Program-made: the position numbers and the translations under genes
The notes under the pieces: generated by a model
What the model was told of the DNA's origin: nothing
The model's database searches: none
The model's input: only the letters and a program-made list of their open reading frames with translations
NCBI GenBank assembly: GCA_963576785.1
Contig: OY756142.1
Span: forward strand, 3,615,777-3,679,776
DNA: 64,000 bases
Source of the DNA: Chlorophyllum brunneum
Taxonomy: Eukaryota > Basidiomycota > Agaricomycetes > Agaricales > Agaricaceae
Reading direction: 5' to 3'
Part shown: one piece after another, positions 1 to 11,703 of the stretch
Position numbering within the stretch: position 1 is the stretch's first letter
Layout of the letters: every line of letters starts with the position of its first letter

Positions 1-750
1 TTTTGTTGAAAAGTCATCCCATCATCCCCCTATATGACGCAGCACCAAAACGAACAAGACATCGAATTGACATCAGATACTCATACAATCCTCAAGGGTC
101 CGTGTAATCACTCCCTCAATAAGTCACACAAAAAGACATCACAAAAAAAAAACGTCAACAAAAACGTCAACAAAAAACAAAACGTAGTAAAAACAACACA
201 CACAAAAAAAAAAAAACACAAAAATCAAAAATCATCCAAATCAAACCACCTCAACCAACTCTCCGGCATCAACGTATGTCTCACATCACCAAAAACTTGA
301 ATACCACCTTCAACATCCTCAGGAAAAAACAACCCAGCCCAACCAACCCCTCACCTCTCCTAACAACACGTATAATTTGATCTTCCGTTAATTGCATTTC
401 TTCTGTTCCTTCTGGTTCGAATGCGGATAAGGCGCGGTAGAGACCTGGATGGAGTAGTTCTTCTCCTTGTAGTGAGTGTGAGTGATCTAGTTCATCTTGG
501 TGTTGGAAGAAGAAGTTGGATGAGGGCAATGTTCTTCAGCGTCGTAGTATACATCCGAACTTTGTCCACTCCCACTTCATGTTCTTCGTATTCGAAATTC
601 ATTCCTATTTCTCCTCGAGTTGGATACTTTGTCGATTCTTCTTGTTCTTCTTCGCGATAATGTTGTTGTTGAACTTGTTTCTTCAACCCCGCCCATCCAA
701 AACTAAACCTTCCCAGTATTACTCCCCGCACTAAGCGCACTAAGGCCGGG
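1..750. other. A-rich low-complexity stretch, no gene seen
   Basis: The first 750 bases contain A/C-rich simple sequence (about 120-260) and no reading frame with protein-like composition. No homology to the duplicated units that start near 750 was noticed. Confidence 0.5.
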
Positions 751-1361
751 AAAATGTCCATAGGAATCGGGGCAGCGGATGGAGAGATCGAAAAGGAGGG
801 TGGTATTGAGCACCAAAGGGACTCTCGAAGTCCATGGAGATTGTCATGGAATGAGCACAGGAATACCACGTTGTCAGATCGGTCCAACGGGACCCTCGTT
901 TGGGTGTGGAGTGACATGAACGAACCTGGTGGATGTCGGTCGAAAACCCAATGGCAATATTCATTTAACATAAGCATGCCAACTTTCTTCAGACGCCAAA
1001 GGTTGTGCCTTTCAACGGACTCGATCTTTCTGCCTTAATTGGGTTATTCATTGTCCTTAAATCCCCTGCTCCCCGCGTACTAGTATATCCTCTGTTGCGG
1101 AATCAACAACACTCGACATCGAATAACCTCAGACACTCAAGAGGATCCATTTCACTCGCTGTCGTCTCATCAAGATATAGTCCATTAGAAGCAGTAAGTT
1201 ACAGTCACGAAAACAATTATACGCTCAAGGTGATAATCCCTCTATCAAATTATGGCACGGGCTATATGAGTGATATCAGCATCCCGAACAGAGTTTTGTA
1301 GAATCCATTCCTCACCAGATAGATGTACGGGCATATAGCGTCTTGTATACGTGCGGATCAC

Positions 1362-1630
1362 CTAGTGCAAGCAGGTACAGGTGGAACCTAAACACAAGTG
1401 AGTCCTCCATTCTATCGTACAAAAGACAAGTAATACTGACCGACACATTGTCCGCCTTTACCGTTACCTTCCTGTTTGCAGACAGTACTGCAAACATCGT
1501 TGGCTGCAGAGCCTAGGAAGTCACAGATGAAACCACGGGCTTCAAGCGAGACGGGCTCAGTTGTGGGAGTGGCCATTGCGGTAGTGGCGAAGAGAGCGAT
1601 GAAGGCGATGAGGATCTGAGTAGGCTGCAT
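1362..1630 (-). CDS. Secreted CSalphabeta defensin-like peptide precursor, A-type copy 1
   Basis: Exon 1 is 1441-1630, the intron 1388-1440 (53 nt, GT-AG, phase 1) and exon 2 1362-1387, giving 71 aa. Residues 1-20 are a hydrophobic signal peptide starting MQPTQ. A short Pro/Thr/Glu pro-region ends in LEAR, and the mature peptide would start GFICDF. Its six cysteines are spaced C-x10-C-x3-C-x10-C-x4-C-x-C, the CSalphabeta pattern of plectasin and invertebrate-type defensins. The last two cysteines come only from exon 2, so the unspliced frame misses them. Such peptides usually act outside the cell on bacterial envelopes; activity here is inference. A TATAAAA box lies 54-60 bp upstream of the start codon (minus strand, 1684-1690). 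It is divergent to B1. Confidence 0.85.
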
Positions 1631-2740
1631 TGTTGTTGGAGTATGTAGGTTGTTGCTGAGTTCATCTTGTTGCACAGAGTGCCTTTTATACGCTGGACAT
1701 ATCGTTTCCTAAGGAGGTTAAGGCTATGTTTTTCTTTTGACTTGCGTTGTAGTCAAGTTTCTGGCTGACGGGTGAGTTGCTTGGCTCCACTTTGGACACA
1801 ACAACGGATTGCTATCATGTTGATAACTGATCATTGTGTATCCTTGCTAGATGAGTTCTGCATCGCCGTCGTATATGACTCTAGATATGGTCATTGTTTG
1901 GGATGAGCGTAGAGATGCATTACAGTGGAGCCGTTGAAGGCTGTTTTCGCGGAGTGCCTCGCATCTGTCAACGCCTCGTTATACGTTCCGTTAGGAGCCC
2001 AATAATATGTTGAGGTATATGCTATCCCCCAAAGCCGCACGAACCATTAAAGCCCTCATATCATGCTTGCTAATCGAATTTATTAACTTCCCTACCACCC
2101 AATGACAGACGCTCGGAAGCTGTTTCCAAGTAGCAAAAAGAGAGATAACAATCATATACACACAGCGCTTTTACAGAGGTTTCGGAGCCAACGACCCCTT
2201 GTGACGGATCCCGTTCACAAGAGGATTGTCAGGCTGTAACATGGCTTCACAACAGATGTTTGTCGAGGTGCAGGGACGACATTTTGACAGTGGAGGGTCT
2301 CATGGGGCCGACTAGTAGTGGGCAGTGCGCCAAGTCTGACCAGTGTTTTGTGGAGCTGTGTGCTATTTTTAGTGTTCTGGGGGTACTTGTGTTTTCTGCG
2401 GTGATGTTGGCAGGAAATATTGGACTTGGACTGTTGTCAAGGCTGTCAAGACTGAAAGGCCGGTGTTAATGATAAGGGTCATGGCATGTCGTTTCACGTT
2501 ACAATTTGACAAAAAATTTGCAGGCTCCATGAGATTAAAAATCAAAACGACCGTCGTTCAGCTAATGCTCTTGGATTGCAATGCGTGTAGAGACTGACTG
2601 ACGGGGAGATATGTTAATGGGTAGTAATCATCTCCACAGCTTGATAATTTATTTAATAGCTGGACATTACGAAGAGTATAAAAGAGATCCAATTCCACCA
2701 GACGAGTTCTACATTCACAACAACAACTCTAACATCGAAA
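1631..2740. promoter_or_regulatory. Shared head-to-head promoter region of pair 1
   Basis: These 1,110 bp separate two divergently transcribed defensin-like genes. Each side has a TATA box (minus 1684-1690; plus about 2677-2683). Blocks conserved with the other three intergenic regions include an ATTTTGACAGTGGAG-like element near 2280 and an AAAACGACCGT element near 2545. I see no gene inside. Confidence 0.6.
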
Positions 2741-3034
2741 ATGCAGCCTACTCAACTCATCGTCGCTCTCATCTCTCTCTTCGCTACTTCAGCAATCGCC
2801 AGTCCAGCCCGCGCTCGTGCTCCTACACCCGGTGCACTCGAAGTTCGCGGCTTCATCTGCGATTTCCTGCCTGGACCTGCAGCAAATGATGCCTGTAGCA
2901 CTGTGTGCAAGCAGGAAGGTAATGGTAAAGGTGGTCACTGTGTTGGTACGTTGTATTCTCTGCTTCGTGTAGTAGAAAGTGGTTTACTTATCATTTGATG
3001 ATATACAGGGAGTACTTGTACTTGTTTGCATTAA
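2741..3034 (+). CDS. Secreted CSalphabeta defensin-like peptide precursor, B-type copy 1
   Basis: Exon 1 is 2741-2945, the intron 2946-3008 (63 nt, phase 1) and exon 2 3009-3034, giving 76 aa. A signal peptide of about 20 residues is followed by a pro-region rich in Ala, Arg and Pro that ends LEVR. The mature peptide of 40 aa starts GFICDFLPG, with cysteines at mature positions 4, 16, 20, 31, 36 and 38. Spacing matches plectasin closely. The pro-region is one residue longer than in B2-B4. A TATAAAAG box lies about 60 bp upstream. Mature B peptides are identical in all four B copies although the DNA differs at synonymous sites. Confidence 0.85.
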
Positions 3035-4754
3035 TTGGGATGACTTGACTGTGTACATCCATTGGCGATGGGGGCAAAGATTCCCCTTGTTTCGTTTGTG
3101 TTGTCGTTTCTGACATTACATGTATAGTCTTGAGGCGTACGGAGATGAATGTCGGATATTGTGATTTTATATCCTATTATAATAATATTTACTGGTCTTA
3201 AAATTCGTGTGTGCACCTGTGAATGCCTTGGTGGGGGTTCCTGAAAGGGGGGTTGTTCGAGGCGTCATGGTGAGAATCAGGGTTTTCGTGATCGATAATT
3301 TTGATGTTGGACAAGAGGAACGAATTGAACAGACTCTCCCTGTGATTGAACATGCCCAGACTGTTCTCTCTCCATACACGCACACTCATGACAAGCCTGA
3401 TTTTATGCACTCTTCCCTCAATATCGTGATGCTCACGGAAGGCTGATAATGGAAGGGATGAAACCAGGACTTGTTGTCAGTAACTACGGACGAGATTAGG
3501 AGAGTGGAAGGGTTGTCGAGAAAAAGTGTTCATGGGGAGGATGAATTGGGTAGGGTGAGTAGGCATCTTTCGGTGTATATACGCATCGAGTCTGGTCCTT
3601 GGAAAGCTTGTACTTCGAAGAACGTAGTTCCCGGTAAATGACAAGACCAATGCTGAGATCCTTGTGTACAATGCGATACAATAGCGGGTCAATGCTGGTT
3701 TATTGGAAAAGTAAGGGTGCCTTTGTAGTGGGAAGGGAGTGACGGGGTGGTACAGATGGTGGGTTTCGGACGGGAAGTGAGGTGAAGTTAGTGATGTTGG
3801 ACTATCATAGAACCGTCGTGATGATAAAGTCTGCAAGGTGAGACTTGCCTCAATGACCACCACAGCAACGATCATTGCCTCAGCTAATATTTGTTATTGC
3901 GAAATGTCTAGGAGTTGGATCAAATCTGAGCAACGCAATATATTATTTATACGACGACGGGGTGTGGGGATGGGTTCCATATCCTGGCCCCACCATGGGT
4001 TCATTTGAAAGTGCTTAGGGATGGCTTTCAGAGGGATGTGTTATTGAGCGTGGATACCGGGCCTGGCAGGAGATATCGTTGATGCTTTGTGGGGTACGAT
4101 GCGGGCGTGGGTGTGACAGCCGCGTGACAAACGCGTTTTTGTGCTCTTCCTCTGATTTGATGCTGTCACCTTTTGCAATTGGAGATCGAGAGGAGGTTGG
4201 TACGGAACACCAGAGTGACTCTCGAGGTTCGCGGGAATTGTACAAAGGTGAGTCTTCCCTTACGCCAGCGACTTGTCTGCAGACCAAAGTATATGCGGAA
4301 CACAGGAATACCCTGTTGTCAGATCGGTCTAGTGGGATCCCGTTTGGGTGCGGAGCGGCGTGAAAGAACCTGGCTGGACGTCGGTTGGAAACAGCAAAGT
4401 GGACCTCGTAAGAATTTTCTTCAGGCGCCTACTGTTGTGTCTTTAGAGTCGGACTCTATTTCTCTGTTTATCGTCCTTAAATTTCTCGCTTTACCCTTAC
4501 CAGCATGACCTCTTTCACTTTTCCAATAACTCGAGACAATCAAGAAGATTCGGTTCACTCGTTGTCGTCTCATCAAGATATAGTCCATTAGAAGCAGTAA
4601 GTTAAAGTCACGAAAACAAGTATACGCTCAAGGTGTGATAATTCCTCTATCAAATTATAGCACAGGCTATATGAGTGATATCAGCATCCCGAACAGAGTG
4701 TTGTAGAATCCATTCCTCACCTGATGGATATAAGACCGTATACGCGCGGATCAC
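3035..4754. other. Duplicated non-coding flank between pairs 1 and 2
   Basis: I see no credible gene. 3190-3870 recurs inverted near 13930-14830. The 132-codon minus-strand frame at 3477-3875 is not preserved in that copy. The part near 4020-4150 carries a recurring module (AGGAGATATC plus paired GTGACA/CGCGTGACA motifs) seen again near 7360-7456, 10198-10300, 13670-13770 and 15680-15780. Confidence 0.55.
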
Positions 4755-5027
4755 CTAGTGCAAGCAGGTACAGGTAGAACCTAAACACGAGTGAGTCCTC
4801 CATTCTATCGTACAAAAGACAAGTAATACTGACCGACGCATTGTCCGCCTTTACCATTACCTTCCTGTTTGCAGACAGTACTGCAAACATCATTAGCTGC
4901 AGAGCCTAGGAAGTCACAAATGAAGCCACGGGCCAAGCGAGACAGGTTCAGGTGCAGGTGTGGGAGTGGCCATTGTAGTGGTGGCGAAGAGAGCGATGAA
5001 AGTAATGAGGATTTGAGTAGGTTGCAT
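4755..5027 (-). pseudogene. A-type defensin-like precursor, frameshifted copy 2
   Basis: The start codon (5027), signal peptide, intron (4781-4833) and exon 2 (4755-4780) are all present and match copy 1. Relative to the other A genes, two bases are missing in the pro-region near 4933-4936, and the reading frame reaches a stop just before the first mature cysteine. The cysteine-coding DNA downstream is still intact in the other frame. Two extra pro-region codons are also present. A recent pseudogene or an assembly error would both fit. Confidence 0.8.
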
Positions 5028-6191
5028 TTTGTTATCGAAGAAAGTGAGTTGTTGTTGAGTTCGTTCTGGCACTTTGACTGCCTTTTATATGTTCGATATA
5101 TCGTTTCCTAGAGAATTTAAGGCTATTTTTTTGTTTTGACTTGCGTTGTGGTCAAGTTTCTGGTTGACAGGTGACTTACTTGAACTCCACTTTGGACAGA
5201 ACGGCGGATTGCTATCATGTTGATACTGATAATTGTGTGTCCTTGCTAGACAAGTTCTGCACTGCCGCCATATATGACCTACATATGGCCATTAGGGACG
5301 TGCATAGAGATGGACATAGAGATGTATTACGGTGGAGTCGTTGAGGCTGTTTTCGTGGAGTGCCTCATGTCTGGGAGCGCCCGTTATACATTTGTTAGAA
5401 GCCCATAATACGTTGGTGTATACCCTATCCTCTAAAACCATGGATTCAAGGATTGGACGATCCAGTTCGATGCTTAATACAATAACTTTGATAAGGTATG
5501 ATCTTGATAAACCTACATGAAGGACTAAAGTCAAGCACCATGTCTTCCAATCAAACCCCCATACCACACATCCGTCGCCTAAAATAATGATAGACGCTTG
5601 GAAGCTGTTTCCAAGTAGCAGACAGAGAGATAACAATCGTATACGCAGGCAGAAATTTGACAGAGGTTTCGGAACCAACGTAAAGTCGATACTGTTCATA
5701 ACATGACATGCAGGGACAACATCTTGACAGTGGAGTGTTTGGTGGGGTCGGCTATTGGGCACTGCACCAAGTCTGACCAGTGTTTTGTGGAGCCGTATGC
5801 TATTTTTAGTGTTCTGGCGGTAACTTGTGTTTTCTGCGGCGATGTTCGCAGGGAATATTGACTTGGCCTGTTATCGAGGCTGTCAAGACTGAAAGCCGTT
5901 CATGATAAAAGTCATGGCATGCCGTCTCACGTTACAATTTGACAAAACATTTGGGGGCTCCATGAGATTAAAATCAAAACGACCGTTGTTCAGCTCATGC
6001 TTTTGGATTGCAATGCGGGTAGAGACAGGCTAACAGGGAAATATGTTAACGGGTAGTAAAGTATCGTTATCGTCTCCACCTGTTTCACAATTTATATTTT
6101 TCTGAGATTATCTATAGCTGGACTTACGAAGGGTATAAAAGACATCCAATTCCACCAGACAAATTCTACATTCACTACTCTAACATTGAAA
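5028..6191. promoter_or_regulatory. Shared head-to-head region of pair 2
   Basis: 1,164 bp between A2 (pseudogene) and B2, similar along its length to 1631-2740. TATA boxes lie at about 5083-5089 (minus) and 6135-6142 (plus). Confidence 0.55.
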
Positions 6192-6481
6192 ATGCAGCCC
6201 ACTCAACTCTTTGTCGCTCTCTTCGCTCTCTTCGCTACTTCAGCGGTTGCCAGCCCAGCCCGTCGTGCTCCTATACCTGGTGCACTCGAAGTTCGCGGCT
6301 TCATCTGCGATTTCTTGCCTGGACCTGCAGCAAACGATGCCTGCAGCACTGTGTGCAAGCAGGAAGGTAACGGAAAAGGTGGTCATTGTGTTGGTAAGTT
6401 ACCTTGTTGGTTCTCTATAGTGGAAATTTGTGACTTACCATATAACGACTTACAGGCAGCACTTGTACCTGCTTGCATTAA
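6192..6481 (+). CDS. Secreted CSalphabeta defensin-like peptide precursor, B-type copy 2
   Basis: Exon 1 is 6192-6393, the intron 6394-6455 (62 nt, GTAAGT donor, phase 1) and exon 2 6456-6481, giving 75 aa. The ATG at 6192 is chosen because it aligns with MQPTQ in all paralogues. The signal peptide is about 20 aa and the pro-region ends LEVR. The mature peptide is identical to that of B1, B3 and B4. Codon differences from B1 across the cysteine region are all synonymous. Probably an antimicrobial peptide by fold; target unknown. Confidence 0.85.
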
Positions 6482-8096
6482 TTGGGATTATCTTGATACC
6501 TTCGTACATCCGTTGATTAGATCCCCTCCCTTTCGTTTACATTCCCATTTTGGCATCATGTGTTAGTCTTGAGGTGTCCGAACATATCTTTGTCCGAGAT
6601 TGTAGTCCTATACACTAATATAATAAGCCACACCAATCTTAAGATTCGCACGTGTCCTTTGCGAGCGCTGTAGATATGGTTTGCTCCCATTGAAGCACCT
6701 TTACCCCAACAAATGGCCCGCAATTTGCATGGTGCACTACTATCAAGCTACCACTCTGAGTGTGGCATATGCATGATAGATGCATCTCAACTTGGTGGGG
6801 ACTAGGAGCGGCAGGATTCAGGAAGACTGAAGAGGGGTCTTGTTCCAGCCATCACGGCGAGGATCACGGTTTCCATGTCTGAATGTGGGATTAGGGTAAT
6901 AATCGAATGCTTCCAAACTTTTCTCTCAGACACTCTCATTCATGACAAGCCTAATATTATGCGTTCCTCCCTCAATAGTATTCTTTACGCTCGGTAAAAG
7001 GTGATCACGGAACGGATGTAACAAAGGGGTTGGTGGTAACTAAGGATCGTAAGGCCTAGAATGTGAGAGCGGAAGCGGAAGCGTTCTAGAGTTCCACGGA
7101 GGATATGGTTTACCTAAATCACCACATTGCGTTCCCCCAATGCCGCTCCAACACCCAGACAGATGGCCCTCATACCTTCCAAATCTATGCTCTCATTCGA
7201 TATAATCGCAACGTCTAGGGTCGGGATATATCAGAACCCTATTCGACCAGTCCCATATATTATTTGAGCGATGCAGCGGCCGTGGTGGTGGGGTGGGTAT
7301 CTTGGTCTAAATTTGGGTTCGTTTGAGGGTTCTCAAAAACGGCTGTCCAATGGTTTTATTCTTGAGCATGGATACCTGACCTGGCAAGAGATATCATCAA
7401 CTTTTTATGGGGGACGATGTGGAAGCAGTGTGACAGGCGCGTGACGGACGCGTTTAGTTGTGACATCGCATTCAACTACACCCTGTCTGTGATCACCCAA
7501 GATCTTATACGCGTGTTCTCGTCCCCTTCCCGGATGTGGTAGACGCTGCATGCTGCTCTCGTAGGCAAGCTAGGCCTAAAAAACATCCACCCGGTTACAA
7601 AATTGACGGAAGAGGAACGGAATAGGGAAGTGGAACTCAGCAAAGGTATGTCACTAGGCACAAAGTGGGAGGCTCTCGTGATTGTATCAAGCTGGGTCTT
7701 CCTCTAAACGCGAAGATGACATGTTACCGGATTGATCCAAAGACATGAACGATAACTCACTTGTCCCTTCCTTATTGCAAGCTCAGACCAAGGGGAGTTG
7801 GGTGTCTACAGATCAATCGAGAATTTACTGGGCATTAGCTAGCTTTAATCTGTCACTTCACGTGTACTATCCCAGACCAAATTCATCAGATTTCGGAATA
7901 AATGCCAATTGACATCGTGTCGTCTCCTCAAGATACAGTCCATTAAAAGCAGTATGTAAGGTATGGTTACTAAAAATAATGTACAACGGACCATAGCATA
8001 GGTTATATTATGGATATCAGCGTTCCGAACAAGGCGTTCTAAAACCTATTTCTCACCAGATAAATGTACGGCCGTGTCTTGCCCCGGACGGAAAAT
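6482..8096. other. Non-coding duplicated flank between pairs 2 and 3
   Basis: No gene is supported. 6640-6800 is shared with about 9980-10120. 7190-7460 is shared, inverted, with 10200-10500, which marks the point where unit 4 flips orientation. Confidence 0.5.
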
Positions 8097-8374
8097 CTAA
8101 TGCAGGCAGGTACAGGTAGAACCTAAGTACAAACCACATCATGAGTCCTTGAATTCCCCCATATGAAAGTGGAGTATAACTAACCAACGCATTGTCCACC
8201 TTTACCATTACCTTCCTGTTTGCAGACTGTACTGCAAACATTGTTGGCTGCGGAGCCTAAGAAGTCACAAATGAAGCCACGGGCTTCAAGTGAGACGGGC
8301 TCAGGTGTGGGAGTGGCCATTGCAGTGGTGGCAAAGAGAGCGATGAAAGTAATGAGAATTTGAGTAGGTTGCAT
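8097..8374 (-). CDS. Secreted CSalphabeta defensin-like peptide precursor, A-type copy 3
   Basis: Exon 1 is 8185-8374, the intron 8123-8184 (62 nt, phase 1) and exon 2 8097-8122, giving 71 aa. The mature peptide differs from A1 and A4 only by Asp to Asn in the segment before the second cysteine (AANNVC). All six cysteines are present. The intron is 62 nt as in A4, against 53 nt in A1 and A2, so A3 and A4 share an intron-length class. A TATAAAGG box lies about 60 bp upstream. Divergent partner: B3. Confidence 0.85.
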
Positions 8375-9505
8375 TGTGTTTGTAGAAGAAGTAGCTGAGT
8401 TGATGTTGAATTCGTTCTGTATTCTGACTGCCTTTATAGGCTCTATATATCGTTTCCTAGGGAAGTTAAGGCTATGTTTTTCTTTTGACTTGCGTTGTAG
8501 TCAGGTTTCTGGTTGACGGGTGAGTTACTTGACTCCACTTTGGACAGAGTGACGGATTGCTATCATGGTAATAGTGATCATTGTGTGTCCTTGCTAGACG
8601 AGTTCTGCACCGCTGTCGTGTAGGACTCTGGATATGGTAATAATAGAGATGGATTACGGTGGGGTTGTTGGAGGCTGTTTCCGTGGAGTGCCTCGTGTCT
8701 GTCAGTGCCTGTTATACACACCTTTAAGAGCCCTCAAAATGTTGATGTATACACACACTATCCTCTAAAATCATGCACTCAATGGCTGGACAAAATGACA
8801 CCCAATTCAATGCTCAATATAATAAGGTATGATCTTGATAGATCTACATGAAGCGCTAAAGTCTAATACCATGTATACCGATCAAACATCTCATCCCCTA
8901 AAATAATCATAGACGCTTCGAAGATGTTTCCAAGTAGCGGACAAAGCAATAACAATCATATACCCGGAGAGCAAATTTGATAGAGTTGGAACTAACGTAC
9001 CTCAGTGATAGATTCCGTTCACAACAGGATTGTCAAGCTGTAACATGGCTAAACATGTTTGTCAACATGGAGGGGTGACATTTTGACAGTGGAGTATCTT
9101 ATGGGGGTGGCTAGTAGTGGGCAGTGTGGCAAGCAAAATGTCTGGCGGAGCCGTATGCTATTTTTAGTGTTCTGGCAGTACTTGTGTTTTCTGCGGCAGT
9201 GTTTGCAGGGAATGTTGGACTTGGCCTGTTGTCGAGGTTGTCAAGATTGAAAGACTAGTGTTAATGATAAAGGTCATGGCACATCGTTTCAACTTACAAT
9301 TTGACAAAACATTTGCGGGTTTCATGAGATTAAAATCAAAACGACCGTTGCTCCACTAATTCTTTTGGATTGCAATGCACGTAGAGACTGAGTATCTCCA
9401 CAGCTTCGTAATTTATTTTTTCTATAGCTGGACATTACGAAGAGTATAAAAGAGATCCAATTCCACTAGACAAATTCTACATTCACAACAACCATTATAT
9501 TGAAA
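8375..9505. promoter_or_regulatory. Shared head-to-head region of pair 3
   Basis: 1,131 bp between A3 and B3. TATA boxes are near 8431-8438 (minus) and 9445-9452 (plus). Conserved blocks match those of the other pairs, including the AAAACGACCGTTG element near 9337. Confidence 0.55.
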
Positions 9506-9795
9506 ATGCAGCCTACTCAACTTTTCGTCGCTCTCGTCGCTCTTTTCGCTACTTCAGCAGTTGCCAGCCCAACCCGTTGTGCTCCCACACCTGGTGCACT
9601 CGAAGTTCGCGGTTTCATCTGCGATTTCTTGCCTGGACCTGCGGCAAACGATGCCTGCAGCACTGTGTGCAAACAAGAAGGCAATGGCAAGGGTGGTCAT
9701 TGTGTTGGTAAGTTGTCTTGTTGGTTTCGTGTGGTAGAGGTTGGTTACTTACTATATAACGACTTACAGGCAGCACTTGTACCTGCTTGCATTAA
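9506..9795 (+). CDS. Secreted CSalphabeta defensin-like peptide precursor, B-type copy 3
   Basis: Exon 1 is 9506-9707, the intron 9708-9769 (62 nt, phase 1) and exon 2 9770-9795, giving 75 aa. The signal peptide and the mature 40-residue peptide match the other B genes. Residue 25 in the pro-region is Cys where the others have Arg (SPTRCAP against SPTRRAP). This adds an odd seventh cysteine to the secreted precursor and removes one basic residue. Otherwise the gene looks intact. Confidence 0.85.
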
Positions 9796-11413
9796 TTGGG
9801 ATGATCTTGATACCTTCGTGTGTACATTAACGAAGTGAGTAAAAGTTCTTTCCTTTATCTGACATCATCATCCTGACATCACATGTGTAGTCTTGAGGTG
9901 TACGAAGATATCTTTGTACAATTGGTAGCCCTATATACTAAATATAATCTCCATAATAATCTGTCCCAGTCTCGCTATTCGCATGTGTTCGTGTGAATGC
10001 TGTTGGTATGATCCGTTCCTGTTGAAGCACCTTTACTGCAAAACATGGTCTGCAACTTGCATAAATCGCATGGCGCACTACTATCAAGCTATCAACCTGA
10101 GTGGGACGTATGTGTGATAGACTTGTCTTGGCATTTCCCCCTACATCATACTTAGACCAAGGTGATGGGGGTCAAGGTTTTCAATATGAATGCGATGTCA
10201 CAAATGAACGCGTCCGTCACACGCCTGTCACACCTCTTCCACGTTGTCCCCCATAAAAAGTTGATATCTCTTGCCAGGCCAGGTATCCACGCTCAAGAAT
10301 ACAACAATTGGAAAGCCGCTTTCGAGCACTTTTAAACGAACCCAAATTTAGACCAGGATACCCACCCCATCACCACGACCCCTGTGTCCCTCAGATAATA
10401 TATAGGACTGGTCGAGTAGGCTTCTGATATATCCCGACCCTAGATGCGTTGAGATTATATTGAATGAGAGCATGGATTCGGAAGGCGTGAGGGTTATTGA
10501 CTTAGGCGATGGCATAGCATTGCTGGTGGAACCCAAAGTAATTTATGCAAGTCACATCCATTTGTGCATTTTCGATAGAAACATGAATCTGGTTCCCTTC
10601 ACATTTTGTACCGCAAACTCACCACTCCATGATATCCAACGGCGCACTCTTTATATGCAGAGATCCGAAGGTTACCGTCAGTACCACCCCTATCACTCTC
10701 TTCCCGCTACAAAGGGTTCCTTATTTCCAGGAACTACTATCGAAGTACCGGCATCCCGAGAGTTGAAAGTAGCGCATATATAGGGGTAAGAGAGGCAATT
10801 AGTATCCAATACATCTTCTAAGGGCAGAAGGATCCAGATACGGCGTCCTATTCTCCGTGAAGTTTGGTAGCCCTCTACTCTCACATTCTAGGCCTTACAA
10901 TCCCTATCGTCCCTCATGATCAGGCTCTCGTGAGCATAGGCAGTACTGTTGAGCGTATAGTCAGGCTTTATTGGGAATGGGTGCATGTGGGTGTGTAGAG
11001 AGAGCAGCTCCATGATAGATACTTGTGTTCCTATACTACACTATCTCCGACCACAACTCGAATGAGACTCTTCGTCAACAACTTCCTTGAGTGCCGCCAT
11101 TCCCAGTCCCCACTAAATCTGTCTACATTTCTGCGTGATTTCTTCCATTCCGTTTATGGCTCAGTCTGGTAGGATGTTTATGTAGCAGGAAAACCCACCG
11201 CACTCACAAAGAACACAGGCAAATGTTAAGACTGATACAGATTTATCGATATTATATGAGTATATAGGATTACAATCTCCATGACATTCAGAAGAAGATA
11301 TCTTCGTACACTTCGAGACTGTACACACGATGGCAGGACGACGATGTTAAATGAAGGAAAGAACTTTTTCTGACTTCATCAATGTATGTACGAAGGTATT
11401 GAGATCATCCTAA
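9796..11413. other. Non-coding flank spanning the unit 3 / unit 4 inversion junction
   Basis: 9980-10120 matches 6640-6800 directly, whereas 10200-10500 matches the reverse complement of 7190-7460. Orientation therefore switches near 10.2 kb. The 107-codon frame at 10460-10783 has no recognisable features. No gene is supported. Confidence 0.5.
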
Positions 11414-11703
11414 TTAATGCAAACAAGTACAAGTGCTCCCTGTAAGTTGTTATATGGTAAGTCACCAACTTCCACTATAGAGAACCAACAAGGTAACTTA
11501 CCAACACAATGGCCACCTTTTCCGTTACCTTCCTGCTTGCACACAGTGCTGCAGGCATCGTTTGCTGCAGGTCCAGGCAAGAAATCGCAGATGAAACCGC
11601 GAACTTCGAGTGCACCAGGTGTGGGAGCACGACGGGTTGGGCTGGCAACCGCTGAAGTAGCGAAGAGCGCGACGACAGCGACGAAGAGTTGAGTAGGCTG
11701 CAT
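11414..11703 (-). CDS. Secreted CSalphabeta defensin-like peptide precursor, B-type copy 4
   Basis: Exon 1 is 11502-11703, the intron 11440-11501 (62 nt, phase 1) and exon 2 11414-11439, giving 75 aa. Signal peptide, LEVR junction and mature sequence are as in the other B copies, with no broken codons. It is the B gene of the inverted unit, so it lies on the minus strand while still pointing away from its A partner. A TATAAAG box is at about 11752-11758. Confidence 0.85.

Larger units (their letters stand above)
750..3900. repeat. Segmental duplication unit 1 (defensin-like pair A1/B1)
   Basis: This block resembles 4.0-7.1 kb and 7.2-10.2 kb in direct orientation and 10.2-14.8 kb in inverted orientation. 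Shared landmarks are the 770-940 segment (repeated near 4160-4400), the A-type gene, the intergenic region and the B-type gene. The 3190-3870 flank is found again, inverted, at about 13930-14830. Edges are approximate because they were placed by eye. Confidence 0.75.
4000..7100. repeat. Segmental duplication unit 2 (A2 pseudogene/B2)
   Basis: Direct-orientation copy of the defensin-pair unit. Its left arm matches unit 1 and its right arm (6640-6800) matches unit 3 (about 9980-10120). Edges are approximate. Confidence 0.7.
7200..10180. repeat. Segmental duplication unit 3 (A3/B3)
   Basis: Third direct copy of the defensin-pair unit, with the same gene order and spacing as units 1 and 2. Edges are approximate. 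Confidence 0.7.

Noticed and set aside
3477..3875. 132-codon open frame on the minus strand
   Set aside because: The duplicated inverted copy near 14 kb does not preserve the frame, and composition is not protein-like.
10460..10783. 107-codon plus-strand frame
   Set aside because: It has no domain, signal peptide or helix and is not conserved in the related 7.2 kb segment.
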